Source of the DNA: Cryobacterium tagatosivorans
Lineage (GTDB): Bacteria > Actinomycetota > Actinomycetes > Actinomycetales > Microbacteriaceae
NCBI RefSeq assembly: GCF_004402215.1
Contig: NZ_SOEZ01000060.1
Coordinates: 1 to 58,507, forward strand
Length of the DNA stretch: 58,507 nt
Direction: 5' to 3'
Shown here one piece after another: positions 27,526-38,547 of this stretch (its first letter is position 1; every line of letters starts with the position of its first letter). The notes below the pieces were generated by a model that was given only the letters and a program-made list of their open reading frames with translations, had not been told where the DNA came from and ran no database searches. Both the position numbers and the translations under genes were made by a program.

Positions 27526-28074
27526 CTAGAGAACGCTCAGGAACTCGGCCGGGTCGATCGACAGGCGCACGCCCGGCTTCGCGTCCGGCGGCACTCCGCC
27601 GACGTAGAGCCAGCCGAGCAGTTCCTCATTGTCGGCCAGCGCATGCACGCCGCGCACCGGCGCCGACCGGGTCTGCGGTCCGGTTCGCCACATCACGCCC
27701 CAGCCGGCGTCGGCCAGCAGCAGGCTCAGCGCGTGGGCGACCCCGGCCGCCGCGGCATCCTGCTCCCAGTCCGCGACCTTGTCGCTCACGCGGCGGCTGG
27801 CCACCAGGGCGATCAGGAGTTCGGCGCGGAGCGGTTTGGCGGCGGTCCTGGCCGCTTCGTCGGCCGTATGTCCGGATGCCGCGACCAGGGCCTCGCCCAG
27901 CCGACGCCGCGCGTCCCCGCGCACTTCGATCAGGCGCCAGGGCCTCAGCGCGCCGTGGTCGGCGACCCGCGCGGCCGCAGCTACCAGCGGGAGCAGTTCG
28001 TCGTGGCTGGGGGCATCCGGGCTCACCCTGGAGTACGACCGACGCGCGGCGAGCGCGTCGGCAACGGCGGACAC
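27526..28074 (-). CDS. Nitroreductase-family protein
   Basis: A 182-residue FMN-dependent nitroreductase-like protein. The N-terminal ADALAARRSYSRVSPDAPSH with an RRS motif and HGALRPWRLIEV match the FMN-binding part. GVAHALSLLLADAGWGVMWR and LLGWLYVGGV match the core of the fold. It is short but complete. It lies 6 bp from msrB and probably shares its transcript, suggesting an oxidative-stress setting. Confidence 0.83.
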   Translation of the reverse strand: MSAVADALAARRSYSRVSPDAPSHDELLPLVAAAARVADHGALRPWRLIEVRGDARRRLGEALVAASGHTADEAARTAAKPLRAELLIALVASRRVSDKVADWEQDAAAAGVAHALSLLLADAGWGVMWRTGPQTRSAPVRGVHALADNEELLGWLYVGGVPPDAKPGVRLSIDPAEFLSVL

Positions 28075-28080
28075 CGCCGG

Positions 28081-28482
28081 CTACTCGACGGGCTTGAAGT
28101 TGAGTGCGATGGAGTTCATGCAGTAGCGGTCGCCGGTCGGCGTGCCGAAGCCGTCGTCGAAGACGTGCCCCAGGTGCGAGCCGCAGTTGGCGCACCGCAC
28201 CTCGGTGCGCACGGTGCCCAGCGTCCGGTCTTCGATCAGCTCGACGGCCTCCGGGCGCACGGACTCGTAGAAGCTCGGCCAGCCGCAGCCCGAATCGAAC
28301 TTGGTGCCGCTCTTGAACAGCTCGGCGTTGCAGGCGCCACAGGTGTAGATGCCCGAACGGCTCTCATCGAGGAGCTCGCCCGTCCAGGCGCGCTCCGTGG
28401 CGGCCCCGCGGAGAACCGCATACCGCTCGGGGCCCAGCTCCTCGCGCCACTCGGCTTCAGACTTCTTGACTTCGTGGTCCAT
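28081..28482 (-). CDS. msrB: Peptide methionine-R-sulfoxide reductase
   Basis: Repairs methionine-R-sulfoxide in proteins. 133 residues. Structural zinc cysteines CGAC and CANC are present, the conserved region SGCGWPSFYESV is intact, and the catalytic cysteine is in GDRYCMNSIALNF. The start MDHEVKKSEAEW was chosen for the AAGGGA upstream and because an in-frame extension to 28581 has no family similarity. First gene of an msrB-nitroreductase pair. Confidence 0.96.
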   Translation of the reverse strand: MDHEVKKSEAEWREELGPERYAVLRGAATERAWTGELLDESRSGIYTCGACNAELFKSGTKFDSGCGWPSFYESVRPEAVELIEDRTLGTVRTEVRCANCGSHLGHVFDDGFGTPTGDRYCMNSIALNFKPVE

Positions 28483-28677
28483 GTGCGTCCCTTCGTCCCC
28501 GGGCACAGCCCGGTTCTCATGTCCTAAGCCTAAACTCGCGGGGCCGCCGCGGCATTCCTTTCCCGGTCGGCATCCAGCCAACTCACACGCACCCGTGCCG
28601 GGGTACGTTGGGCGAACATGGAGACCGACCCAAATAGGATGACGGTACCAAGCGGTGCGCGCAGGGAGAGGTGGCCG

Positions 28678-28974
28678 ATGGAGAAATCACACGAACCGGC
28701 CGCCGACGGCGGGCCGGAATCGGGCTCGCTGTCCGCGCGGGACGAAGCGATCCTCAACTTCGAAGGCCAATGGCGCAGCCACGCCGGCGCCAAGGAACAG
28801 GCCATTCGGGCCGAGTTCGGGCTCTCGGCCGCACGGTACTATCAGTTGTTGGGTGCCCTCATCGACTCCCCGCTGGCCCTCGCCCGCGACCCCATGCTGG
28901 TCAAGCGCCTGCATCGGATGCGCGAAGCCAGGGCACAGGCGCGAGCGCGCCGCTCCGCCCGCCCCACCGACTGA
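28678..28974 (+). CDS. DUF3263 protein
   Basis: A 98-residue protein of the actinobacterial DUF3263 family. After an acidic leader, residues 20-75 form the domain (LSARDEAILNFEGQWRSHAG, then AIRAEFGLSAARYYQLLGAL), a small helix-turn-helix-like fold. It ends in an Arg-rich tail. The start at 28678 follows a good AGGGAGAGG. An in-frame ATG at 28618 lacks a ribosome site. It probably regulates the LytR_C gene that follows 22 bp later, but this is inference from context. Confidence 0.85.
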   Translation: MEKSHEPAADGGPESGSLSARDEAILNFEGQWRSHAGAKEQAIRAEFGLSAARYYQLLGALIDSPLALARDPMLVKRLHRMREARAQARARRSARPTD

Positions 28975-28996
28975 TCGAGATCGAACCAGACTGACG

Positions 28997-29581
28997 ATGC
29001 CCCAGCCCTATCCGAAAGATCGCTTCGACGGTCACGCGCCCGCTCTTGCCCGCGTGGGCGCGCACCGGGCGCCGAGCAGGAAGGGCCGCGGCTGGATCGC
29101 GTTCTGGTGGGCTCTCGCCGCGACGGTGCTGTTGATCGCGGTCGGCGTGGGAGGACTGTTCTTCCTGAACAACCGGCTCACGCCCGACACGGCCGGACTC
29201 GCGCCCGACGCGGCGGCACCCACGGCGACGGCCAAGCCCACGCCCACGCCCACTCCCACGGCGACGCCCACGGTGCAGCCGACCGTGGACCCGAACCTGA
29301 CCGTGACCGTGCTCAACGGGACCCTGACGATGGGCCTGGCCGGTTCCGCGGGCGACGCGCTCGGTGCCGACGGGTGGACCGTGGGGGCGCTTGGCGACGC
29401 CGCCACCTCCGACGTTGCCGAGACGATCGTCTACTTCGCCGATCCTGCCCTGGAGGGCGCGGCCCTCGGGGTCGCGGAGTCCCTGCCCGGGGCGGACATC
29501 CTGCTCTCGGACGACTTCGCGGAGTCCGGCGCGGACCTCACGGTGGTCGTCGGCAACGACTACGTTCCGCCGGCGGGATAA
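28997..29581 (+). CDS. LytR C-terminal domain membrane protein
   Basis: A 194-residue protein with one membrane helix (about 33-57), a Pro/Thr-rich external linker (residues 70-97) and a C-terminal LytR_C domain (VTVLNGTLTMGLAGSAGDAL to the end). The catalytic LCP domain of true LytR phosphotransferases is absent, so it is a stand-alone accessory domain facing the cell wall. It follows the DUF3263 gene, a pairing common in Micrococcales. Confidence 0.87.
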   Translation: MPQPYPKDRFDGHAPALARVGAHRAPSRKGRGWIAFWWALAATVLLIAVGVGGLFFLNNRLTPDTAGLAPDAAAPTATAKPTPTPTPTATPTVQPTVDPNLTVTVLNGTLTMGLAGSAGDALGADGWTVGALGDAATSDVAETIVYFADPALEGAALGVAESLPGADILLSDDFAESGADLTVVVGNDYVPPAG

Positions 29582-29655
29582 GGCTCCCCGGAGCCCCGTT
29601 TTCTGGCCATCGACCTGCGATTTGTCAACCCCCTGTTATTCCAGAGGCTCTTCGC

Positions 29656-29823
29656 TACGATCGGCCATGGTCGCTCATTTTGTACGTGCCGCTCGCCTCT
29701 TCCGGGGCGGACCCGCTGCACGGCCATTGTGGACGCAGTCACTGCACCGAAGCAGTTTCCGCGGAAGGCCCGGCGCGGCCAGTGGGCCCGTGCCGACGTA
29801 ATCACAGCACTGGGGAGTAACAC
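29656..29823 (+). promoter_or_regulatory. Probable promoter and long 5' leader of the cold-shock gene
   Basis: A TACGAT -10 box at 29656-29661 would start transcription near 29668, leaving a leader of about 155 nt before the csp start at 29824. Leaders of this length act as cold-responsive RNA switches in cspA genes of other bacteria. The same box precedes an ATG at 29667 opening a 44-codon frame of arginine-rich, low-complexity sequence, which I do not call as a gene. Confidence 0.45.
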
Positions 29824-30027
29824 ATGGCGCACGGAACCGTAAAGTGGTTCAACGCTGAGAAGGGCTTCGGCTTTATCACGATCGACGGCGGGGGGCAGGA
29901 CGTCTTCGTTCACTATTCCGCCATCGATATGAGCGGATACAAAGTACTCGAAGAAGGCCAGGCGGTCGTCTTCGAGGTTGGCACCGGAGCGAAGGGACCG
30001 CAGGCCGAGTCGGTTCGACCCGCCTGA
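29824..30027 (+). CDS. Cold-shock protein, CspA family
   Basis: A 67-residue single-stranded nucleic-acid chaperone. RNP1 motif [10 protein letters not shown] and RNP2 motif DVFVHYSAI are present, and the length is canonical. GGGGAGT lies 5-10 bp upstream of the ATG. It is followed by a strong terminator. Confidence 0.96.
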   Translation: MAHGTVKWFNAEKGFGFITIDGGGQDVFVHYSAIDMSGYKVLEEGQAVVFEVGTGAKGPQAESVRPA

Positions 30028-30069
30028 TCCGCTGAGTTTCACGGACCGAGTTTCACGGCTTGCACGCCC

Positions 30070-30099
30070 TAACGCCGCGCGGGTGACCGCGCGGCGTTA
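30070..30099 (+). terminator. Terminator hairpin after the cold-shock gene
   Basis: Perfect 13-bp stem TAACGCCGCGCGG/CCGCGCGGCGTTA with a GTGA loop (70-82 with 87-99). It lies immediately before the ribosome site (AAGGTG) of the DUF3048 gene. Confidence 0.75.
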
Positions 30100-30109
30100 A
30101 GGTGAAACA

Positions 30110-32919
<2,810 letters not shown>

Positions 32920-32947
32920 GTCCCCTCCCGCTTCACCGCACCAGATG

Positions 32948-32983
32948 ATGGGCGCCTCCTTGGGGAGGCGCCCATTGTTTTGT
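32948..32983 (+). terminator. groEL intrinsic terminator
   Basis: Perfect 12-bp stem ATGGGCGCCTCC/GGAGGCGCCCAT with a TTGG loop, followed by TGTTTTGT. It is the most classical rho-independent terminator of the window. Confidence 0.92.
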
Positions 32984-33065
32984 CTCGGCCGTGTTGTCCC
33001 GGTCGCCTTGTTCCGGCCGATTTGTTCCGCCCTCTTTGCGCGGGCGCCAGGGCCGTGCGCCGGCG

Positions 33066-33356
33066 TCAGCGCGCGAACAACAGCGCGTTGGCCTGCTCGA
33101 CCTCGGCATACTGCTGACCGGCCTGCGACAGGGCCCGATTGAGACCCTCCGCGCTCTCCTCAACCTGTCGCTGGGTGGCGCGCCAGTCCGACACCGCAGC
33201 CTGGAATGCTGCGGCCGCCTGACCGCTCCACGACCCCTCGAGGCCGGTCAGCTGCGCGAGCAGCCCGGCCACCTCGGCCTGGATGCGGCCAATGGCCGCC
33301 TGCGCGGTCGCCGTCGTGCCCAGCACGGCCTCGCTGTCCACCTGGTAGCTCGTCAT
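33066..33356 (-). CDS. WXG100-family small secreted protein
   Basis: A 96-residue helical-hairpin protein with the WXG turn at residues 43-45 (LEGSWSGQAAAAF). Length and motif match EsxA-type substrates of type VII secretion. The helix-1 segment SEAVLGTTATAQAAIGRI and helix-2 WRATQRQVEESAEGLNRAL are amphipathic. It stands alone: no EccC, EccB or second WXG gene is near. There is no C-terminal YxxxD/E signal: the end reads QYAEVEQANALLFAR, although YAEVE could weakly mimic one. GAGAGGA precedes the ATG. Confidence 0.85.
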   Translation of the reverse strand: MTSYQVDSEAVLGTTATAQAAIGRIQAEVAGLLAQLTGLEGSWSGQAAAAFQAAVSDWRATQRQVEESAEGLNRALSQAGQQYAEVEQANALLFAR

Positions 33357-33571
33357 GTTCGTGGTCCTCTCGTCGCCCGCTACGGTACGGCTCCCGCGGG
33401 CGGACCAGGACGATGGCCCCCTGGCGGTGGATGGCGCCCCACCGGCCGCGGGTGGGGAGGTCGCGGCCCCCGGCGGTCGCGCCGCGGCCACGAGCCGGCC
33501 ATCCGGGGTGCCCATGCGCGCCATTCGGACTCGACAGCCTTGGGGACGTAACCCCACACCAAGGAGACCGC

Positions 33572-34495
33572 ATGAGACTTCTCACCCCCACCCGCCGGAT
33601 CCGACCGAGCGGGCGCAGGTCCGCGAGGGCAGCGGCCGTATTCGTCGGCGTCGCCCTCGCCGCCGGCGCGACAGTGCCCACGGCCTCCGGCGCGCACGCG
33701 ACCGAGGCGCCGGAGGCCGTCACGGTCATCAATGCGGCTCACCGCGGCGCGAGTGCGTACTACCCGGAGAACACGCTGCTCTCCTTTCGGGAGGGCATCG
33801 CCCTCGGCGGCGACTTCGCCGAGCTCGACGTCCAGCGTTCCAGAGACGGCGAACTCGTCGTGATCCACGACACCAGCCTGGCCCGGACGACGAACGTCGA
33901 GCAGCTCTTCCCCGACCGTGCTCCCTGGAAAGTCAGCGACTTCACCCATGCCGAGATGCTCACCCTCGACGCCGGCTCCTGGAAGGACCCGAAGTTCGCC
34001 GGTGAGAGGATCCCGACCCTCGCCGAGTCAATCCGGACGATCCGCAACAGCAGCGGCGGCATGCTCCTGGAGATCAAGGCGCCGGAACTCTACCCCGGAA
34101 TCGAGGCCGAGGTGGCCGCGGAGATGAACACCTTCCCCGGCTACGTCCAGTCGGCCGTCTCCGCCGGGCGTCTCGTCGTCCAGTCGTTCAACTTCGGCTC
34201 GATGAAGGCGTTCAAGGCACTCGAACCGACCGTGCCCGTCGGTCTCCTCGGCACTCCGACGTTCGCCCAGCTGCCCGAGCTGGCGACCTGGGCGGACCAG
34301 ATCAACCCGTACCACTACTCCATCGACGCCGCCTACGTTGCCGAGGTGCACCGCCTCGGGATGGAGTGCCTGACCTGGACGGTCGACAGCGACGCGGACC
34401 TCAGGCGCGCCATCGACCTGGGTGTCGACGGCGTGATCACCAACCGGCCTGACGCGCTGGAGCGCATCCTGGCCGACCGGGTGGCGCGAGGCTAA
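33572..34495 (+). CDS. Secreted glycerophosphodiester phosphodiesterase
   Basis: A 307-residue exported enzyme that cleaves glycerophosphodiesters to glycerol-3-phosphate and an alcohol. Signal peptide of about 40 residues with a basic start (MRLLTPTRRIRPSGRRS) and cleavage near ASGAHA. The GDPD domain shows the catalytic HRGASAYYPENTLLSF and the metal-binding AELDVQRSRDGELVVIHD. The C-terminal TIM-barrel end reads GVDGVITNRPD. AAGGAG upstream. Its stop codon overlaps that of the histidine kinase (CTAA shared on opposite strands). Confidence 0.93.
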   Translation: MRLLTPTRRIRPSGRRSARAAAVFVGVALAAGATVPTASGAHATEAPEAVTVINAAHRGASAYYPENTLLSFREGIALGGDFAELDVQRSRDGELVVIHDTSLARTTNVEQLFPDRAPWKVSDFTHAEMLTLDAGSWKDPKFAGERIPTLAESIRTIRNSSGGMLLEIKAPELYPGIEAEVAAEMNTFPGYVQSAVSAGRLVVQSFNFGSMKAFKALEPTVPVGLLGTPTFAQLPELATWADQINPYHYSIDAAYVAEVHRLGMECLTWTVDSDADLRRAIDLGVDGVITNRPDALERILADRVARG

Positions 34496-36216
34496 AGCGA
34501 CCTGGCCTCAGGGGCGCTCGGCGGAGTGATCCCCTGGGGCGCGTTCGGGGAGCCGGCCAGCGGGAGCCAGACCCGGAAGGTCGCCCCGCCGCCGGGGGTG
34601 TCGAGGACCTCCACGGTGCCGTTGTGGCTGGCCACGATCGAGGCGACAATGGCGAGGCCGAGGCCGCTGCCCCCGGTTTCGCGGGCGCGTGAGGTGTCCG
34701 CGCGCCAGAAGCGCTGGAAGATCTTGTCCCGAATCTGGGGCGGGATGCCCTCACCGTGGTCGACCACGGCGATCGCCGCGCGCTGGTTCCGCCGATCAAC
34801 GGACACCTCGAGCTCGACCGGGCTGTCCGGCGGGCTGAACCGCAGGGCATTGCCCATCAGGTTGGTGATCACCTGGCGGATCTTGTTCTCCTCGGCCATG
34901 ACGACGGCGGGGACCGCGCCGGACGGAGCCGCGGGCTCGATCTGCGGGGCCGGCGGGTCGGTTCGGCGCGGCTTGCGCGTGCGCAGCCGGGCCAGCGTCG
35001 CGCCGGCGAAGGAGATCGGGCCGGTGAGGGAAGCCGCCCCATTGGCCGGCTGCATCCTGGGCGCGTTGACGGGCCGCGCGGCCGCGGCCGAGTCGGCATC
35101 GACGGCGGGGATGTCGGCGGTCTCGTCGAGATCCTCCTGCGGCGCCCGGGACACGACGGTCACTCGTCGCCCCGGGGAGGACGCCATGGCGTCGAGCGCG
35201 GCGTCGCGGGCCAGGGGCATGAGGTCGACCTCGGCCAGGGCCAGGGGCTTCGTTTCGTCCAGGCGGGCCAGCTCGAGGAGGTCCTCGACCAGTCCGCCCA
35301 TCCGGATCGCTTCCTTCTCGATGCGTTCCATCGCCTGGGCGACGTCCTCGGGCGTCTGCAGCGCGCCCATCCGGTAGAGCTCCGCGTAGCCGCGAACGGA
35401 GACGAGCGGGGTGCGCAGTTCATGGCTCGCGTCGCCGACGAACCGGCGCATCTGGTCGATGGTGCGCGCGCGGTCCTTGAAGGCGCGGTCGATGCGGTTG
35501 AGCATCGTGTTGAGCGAGCGGTTCAGCCGGCCGACTTCCGTGTTCGGGGTCGCGCCGCCGAGGCGCTGGCTGAAGTCGCCGTCGGCGATCGCGGCCGCGG
35601 TGCGTTCGACCTCGCGCAGCGGCGCGAAGGTGGTCGTCACGAGCAGCCGGGTGAGCAGCGCGCCGACGAGGACCACGCCCACGCCGAAGCCGAGGAAGAT
35701 GGTGAGGTAGGTGGCCATCGTGTTCTCGGTCGGCTTCAGCGACACGGCCATCAACAGGGTTCCGTAGGTGCCCTGGGGACTGATCACGAACGGCACCGCG
35801 ACGGCGTGGAACTCGGTGTCGTGGTTCGCGTTGTAGAACGTCTGGATCTCGCCGTCGAGCCGGGTCACGGTCTGGAGGTCGAGCGGCATGTCGATCATGG
35901 GCAGGTCCCGGCTGGGCCGATCCCGCCAGGTGCGGTCCCGGATGGCGCCGCTCTCGTCGTACAGGGCGACGAAGTAGTCGGACGGGACGCCCTCCGCGCT
36001 GCCCTCGGCCAGGGAAGCCGCCGAGTAGCCGTTGAGCGCGGTCTGCGCCTCGGTCTGGAGGCGCGCGTCGACCTGCTGGACGACGTACTGCCGCAGCATC
36101 GCCATCGTGCCGATGCCGGAGACGAGGAGCCCGAGGGTCAGCATCAGCACGGTCACGCCGGTGATCTTGGAGCGAAGGGAGGTACGGCTCCAGCGCTCCG
36201 TCAGTGACTCATGCAT
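34492..36216 (-). CDS. Sensor histidine kinase of a PhoPR-type system
   Basis: A 574-residue kinase: membrane helix at about 19-40, external sensor region (45-155), second helix at about 163-185, HAMP domain (190-245). The H-box reads VGDASHELRTPLVSVRGY. The ATPase domain has N-box IRQVITNLMGNALRF, G1 VVDHGEGIPPQIRD and G2 GGSGLGLAIVASIV. A disordered Ala/Pro/Arg-rich insert of about 90 residues interrupts the ATPase domain just before the N-box, which is unusual. It follows its response regulator with a 32-bp gap. The stimulus is unknown. Confidence 0.92.
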   Translation of the reverse strand: MHESLTERWSRTSLRSKITGVTVLMLTLGLLVSGIGTMAMLRQYVVQQVDARLQTEAQTALNGYSAASLAEGSAEGVPSDYFVALYDESGAIRDRTWRDRPSRDLPMIDMPLDLQTVTRLDGEIQTFYNANHDTEFHAVAVPFVISPQGTYGTLLMAVSLKPTENTMATYLTIFLGFGVGVVLVGALLTRLLVTTTFAPLREVERTAAAIADGDFSQRLGGATPNTEVGRLNRSLNTMLNRIDRAFKDRARTIDQMRRFVGDASHELRTPLVSVRGYAELYRMGALQTPEDVAQAMERIEKEAIRMGGLVEDLLELARLDETKPLALAEVDLMPLARDAALDAMASSPGRRVTVVSRAPQEDLDETADIPAVDADSAAAARPVNAPRMQPANGAASLTGPISFAGATLARLRTRKPRRTDPPAPQIEPAAPSGAVPAVVMAEENKIRQVITNLMGNALRFSPPDSPVELEVSVDRRNQRAAIAVVDHGEGIPPQIRDKIFQRFWRADTSRARETGGSGLGLAIVASIVASHNGTVEVLDTPGGGATFRVWLPLAGSPNAPQGITPPSAPEARSL

Positions 36217-36248
36217 GTGGCCTTCAGTTTATCGGCGCAGCCTGTGAG

Positions 36249-36941
36249 CTACGCCTTGGCCGCCTTGAGCATGTAGCCGAAGCCGCGTTTGGTCTGGATG
36301 AGCGGCTCGCTCGAATGCGTGTCAACCTTGCGCCGAAGGTAGGAGATGTAGGACTCGACGATGCCGGCATCCCCGTTGAAGTCGTACTCCCACACGTGGT
36401 CGAGGATCTGCGCCTTGGACAGCACCCGGTTGGGGTTGAGCATGAGGTAGCGCAGGAGCTTGAACTCGGTCGGGCTGAGCTCGATCGGCTGGTCGCCGAC
36501 CAGCACCTCGTGGGTGTCCTGGTCCATGGTGAGCTCGCCGGCCCGGATGACGGCATCCTCGTCGGCGTGCATGGTGCGACGCAGGATCGCCTTGATCCGC
36601 GCGACGATCTCGTCGAGGCTGAACGGCTTGGTGACGTAGTCGTCGCCGCCGACAGTGAGCCCGGTGATCTTGTCTTCGGTGTCATCCTTCGCGGTGAGGA
36701 AGAGGATCGGGGCCGTGTACCCGGCGGTGCGGAGGCGCTTGGTCACGCCGAAACCGTTGATGTCGGGGAGCATGACGTCGAGGATGATGAGGTCCGGCTC
36801 CTCCTCCAGTACGGCGGAGATCGCCTGGGCGCCGTTTCCCACGGCGCGCACGGCGAAGCCGGCGAAGCGCAGGCTGGTGGTGAGAAGATCCCGGATGTTG
36901 GGTTCGTCGTCGACAATGAGAATGCGGGGGCCATCGGTCAT
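36249..36941 (-). CDS. Response regulator, OmpR family (PhoP/TcrX type)
   Basis: A 230-residue regulator. Receiver domain with ILIVDDE, phosphoacceptor region LIILDVMLPDINGFGV, then FLTAKDDTEDKITGLTVGGD and KPFSLDEIVARI. The winged helix contains LSPTEFKLLRYLMLNPNR and VESYISYLRRKVDTHS. The wording is close to mycobacterial PhoP and TcrX. First gene of the pair with the kinase above. Targets cannot be deduced here. Confidence 0.94.
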   Translation of the reverse strand: MTDGPRILIVDDEPNIRDLLTTSLRFAGFAVRAVGNGAQAISAVLEEEPDLIILDVMLPDINGFGVTKRLRTAGYTAPILFLTAKDDTEDKITGLTVGGDDYVTKPFSLDEIVARIKAILRRTMHADEDAVIRAGELTMDQDTHEVLVGDQPIELSPTEFKLLRYLMLNPNRVLSKAQILDHVWEYDFNGDAGIVESYISYLRRKVDTHSSEPLIQTKRGFGYMLKAAKA

Positions 36942-36994
36942 GCCACCAGTATCTGCGCGTTAGCTGGGATGTTCCTGAGAGTGGACGGTATGTG

Positions 36995-37726
36995 TCAGGT
37001 CGTTGACGAGCCTCGAACGGATGCCTCGGCCCGGCTGATCCTGATGCAGCACCGCCCGGCTCCCGGCTCGCTGGCCACCGCGTGATCGTGGTCGCCGCAC
37101 CCGTCGGCCAGTCCCCGGACGAGCTCGTAATTGAGCTCACAGACGATGTCGGTGTGCTTCTGGGCCAGGCGGTGGAACGGGCAGTTCCCCAGCACGAGGT
37201 CGTCGCCGTCGGCATACGGTTCGAAGCCGTTTCCCGCCAGGGCGAGGGGGAGCGAGGCGGAGGCCGCGCCCCGGCTTCGCCCGGCCTCGCCGGCCACCGC
37301 GCGGAGGGTTTCGCGCACCGGCCGTTCGGTCTCGATGGACCGCTCGATCGCGCCGGCGAGGACGTCGCCGGCCAGGTCGTAGTGCCGCTCGGGGAGCGAG
37401 ACGCTGATCTCGGCGTCGGCGCGGCGGTACAGTTTCGCCGGGCGACCGGAGCCGGGCCCGGTCCGCCCGCTCAGGCGGCGGTACTCGACGTCGACCAGGC
37501 CGAGCGCGGCCAGGCGTTCGAGGTGGAAGGCCGCGGTGCTCCGGGAGAGGCCGACGGATTCGGCCGCGGCATCCCGGCCGATCGGTTCGGCGTTTCGGGT
37601 GACCAGCTCGTATAGGGCCCGGCGCGCGGGATCGGCCAGCGCCGTGACGGCGGCGACCCGGCGCGGGAGCGGGGTCGCCTCGGGGGGCGTGTCCGTGGGT
37701 GTCCCGGTCGGCGTCGGCGTCTCCAT
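36995..37726 (-). CDS. SufR-like iron-sulfur winged-helix repressor
   Basis: A 243-residue ArsR/SufR-type regulator. The N-terminal winged helix spans residues 22-105 (TALADPARRALYELVTRN, then SVGLSRSTAAFHLERLAALG). The C-terminal domain has five cysteines: C182, C196, C210, C226 and C227 (GNCPFHRLAQKHTDIVCELN). The spacing CX13CX13CX15C resembles the cluster ligands of SufR. This predicts a labile Fe-S cluster sensing oxidants, nitric oxide or iron. It is divergent from the folE operon with overlapping promoters, and is itself leaderless (TAGACT 6 bp before ATG). No suf genes are nearby, so its target is probably the adjacent operon. Confidence 0.84.
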   Translation of the reverse strand: METPTPTGTPTDTPPEATPLPRRVAAVTALADPARRALYELVTRNAEPIGRDAAAESVGLSRSTAAFHLERLAALGLVDVEYRRLSGRTGPGSGRPAKLYRRADAEISVSLPERHYDLAGDVLAGAIERSIETERPVRETLRAVAGEAGRSRGAASASLPLALAGNGFEPYADGDDLVLGNCPFHRLAQKHTDIVCELNYELVRGLADGCGDHDHAVASEPGAGRCCIRISRAEASVRGSSTT

Positions 37727-37732
37727 GGGATG

Positions 37733-37786
37733 AGTCTAGCTCTAAAAATTATGAATCTTGACAAAAGAAATATTCGGTTCTAGCGT
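37733..37786. promoter_or_regulatory. Divergent overlapping promoters, folE operon and SufR-like gene
   Basis: Plus strand: consensus TTGACA (37758-37763), 17-bp spacer, TAGCGT (37781-37786), driving folE. Minus strand: TAGACT (37738-37733), 6 bp from the regulator ATG. The -35 regions overlap in an AT-rich stretch that stands out from the surrounding GC-rich DNA, so one operator could control both directions. I could not identify an obvious palindromic operator. Confidence 0.72.
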
Positions 37787-37814
37787 CGGGAGTACATTCC
37801 GTGGAAGGGATCCC

Positions 37815-38474
37815 ATGTCACTCGCAGAACGCACCCCCAACCTCGGGCCCGTGCTCCACGGTCCCTCGCCGTTGCGGGCCGTGCCGGGGCCCGGCGGCCC
37901 GGCATCCGTGCCCACCGGCCGGCCGGACGCGGAGCTCGCCGCCGCGGCGGTGGCCGACCTCCTCGTCGCCCTCGGCCGCGACGTCGCCAGCCCGCACCTC
38001 GCCGACACCCCGCGGCGGGTGGCGGACGCCTTCATCGAGATGCTCACCCCCACGGACTTCTCGCCGACCACGTTCCCGAACGACAGCGGATACGCCGAAC
38101 TCGTGCTCGTGCGGGACATCCCGTTCCACTCGCTCTGCCAGCACCACCTGCTTCCCTTCCAGGGCGTCGCGCACATCGGCTACCTCCCTGGCGACCGCAT
38201 CCTCGGCCTGTCGAAACTGGCCAGGGTGCTCGACTATTTCGCGCGCGACCTGCAGGTGCAGGAGCGGCTGACCACGGATGTCGCCGACTGGCTCCAGGCG
38301 CAGCTCACGCCCCGAGGCGTGGGCGTCGTGATCGAGGCCGAGCACCTCTGCATGTCGCTCCGCGGGGTGCAGGTCAGCGGCTCGCGCACCACGACGAGCG
38401 CGCTGCACGGTGCGCTTCGGGACGACCCGCGCACGCGGGCGGAGTTCCTCGCCCGATGCGGGCTGAGCGCGTAG
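37815..38474 (+). CDS. folE: GTP cyclohydrolase I
   Basis: Converts GTP to 7,8-dihydroneopterin triphosphate. 219 residues. The zinc and catalytic motif FHSLCQHHLLPFQGVAHIGY and the second zinc cysteine in EAEHLCMSLRGV are intact, as are the GLSKLARVLDYFARDLQVQE segment and C-terminal arm. The N-terminal 35 residues are a variable Pro/Gly-rich leader. GGAAGGGA lies before the ATG at 37815. The usual actinobacterial folE sits in an ftsH-folE-folP-folB-folK cluster; here it heads a different operon with a reductase, so this is probably a second, specialised copy (inference). Confidence 0.94.
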   Translation: MSLAERTPNLGPVLHGPSPLRAVPGPGGPASVPTGRPDAELAAAAVADLLVALGRDVASPHLADTPRRVADAFIEMLTPTDFSPTTFPNDSGYAELVLVRDIPFHSLCQHHLLPFQGVAHIGYLPGDRILGLSKLARVLDYFARDLQVQERLTTDVADWLQAQLTPRGVGVVIEAEHLCMSLRGVQVSGSRTTTSALHGALRDDPRTRAEFLARCGLSA

Positions 38475-38547
38475 ACACCGCGCGGGACGCCGCCACGAAC
38501 GCCGCCACGACCACCACCTGACCACCGCCACGAACGAGGAGAAGAGC

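Noticed and set aside
29667..29801. 44-codon ORF in the cold-shock leader
   Set aside because: It follows a -10 box at 5 bp, but the product is low-complexity arginine- and proline-rich sequence with no recognisable domain, and the region is better explained as a csp leader.
32920..33065. groES partner of groEL
   Set aside because: No small chaperonin frame lies on either side of groEL. The gene is a lone groEL2 with its own CIRCE sites and terminator.
33066..33356. Type VII secretion locus around the WXG100 gene
   Set aside because: No EccB/C/D, mycosin or second WXG gene is present within the window. The gene stands alone.
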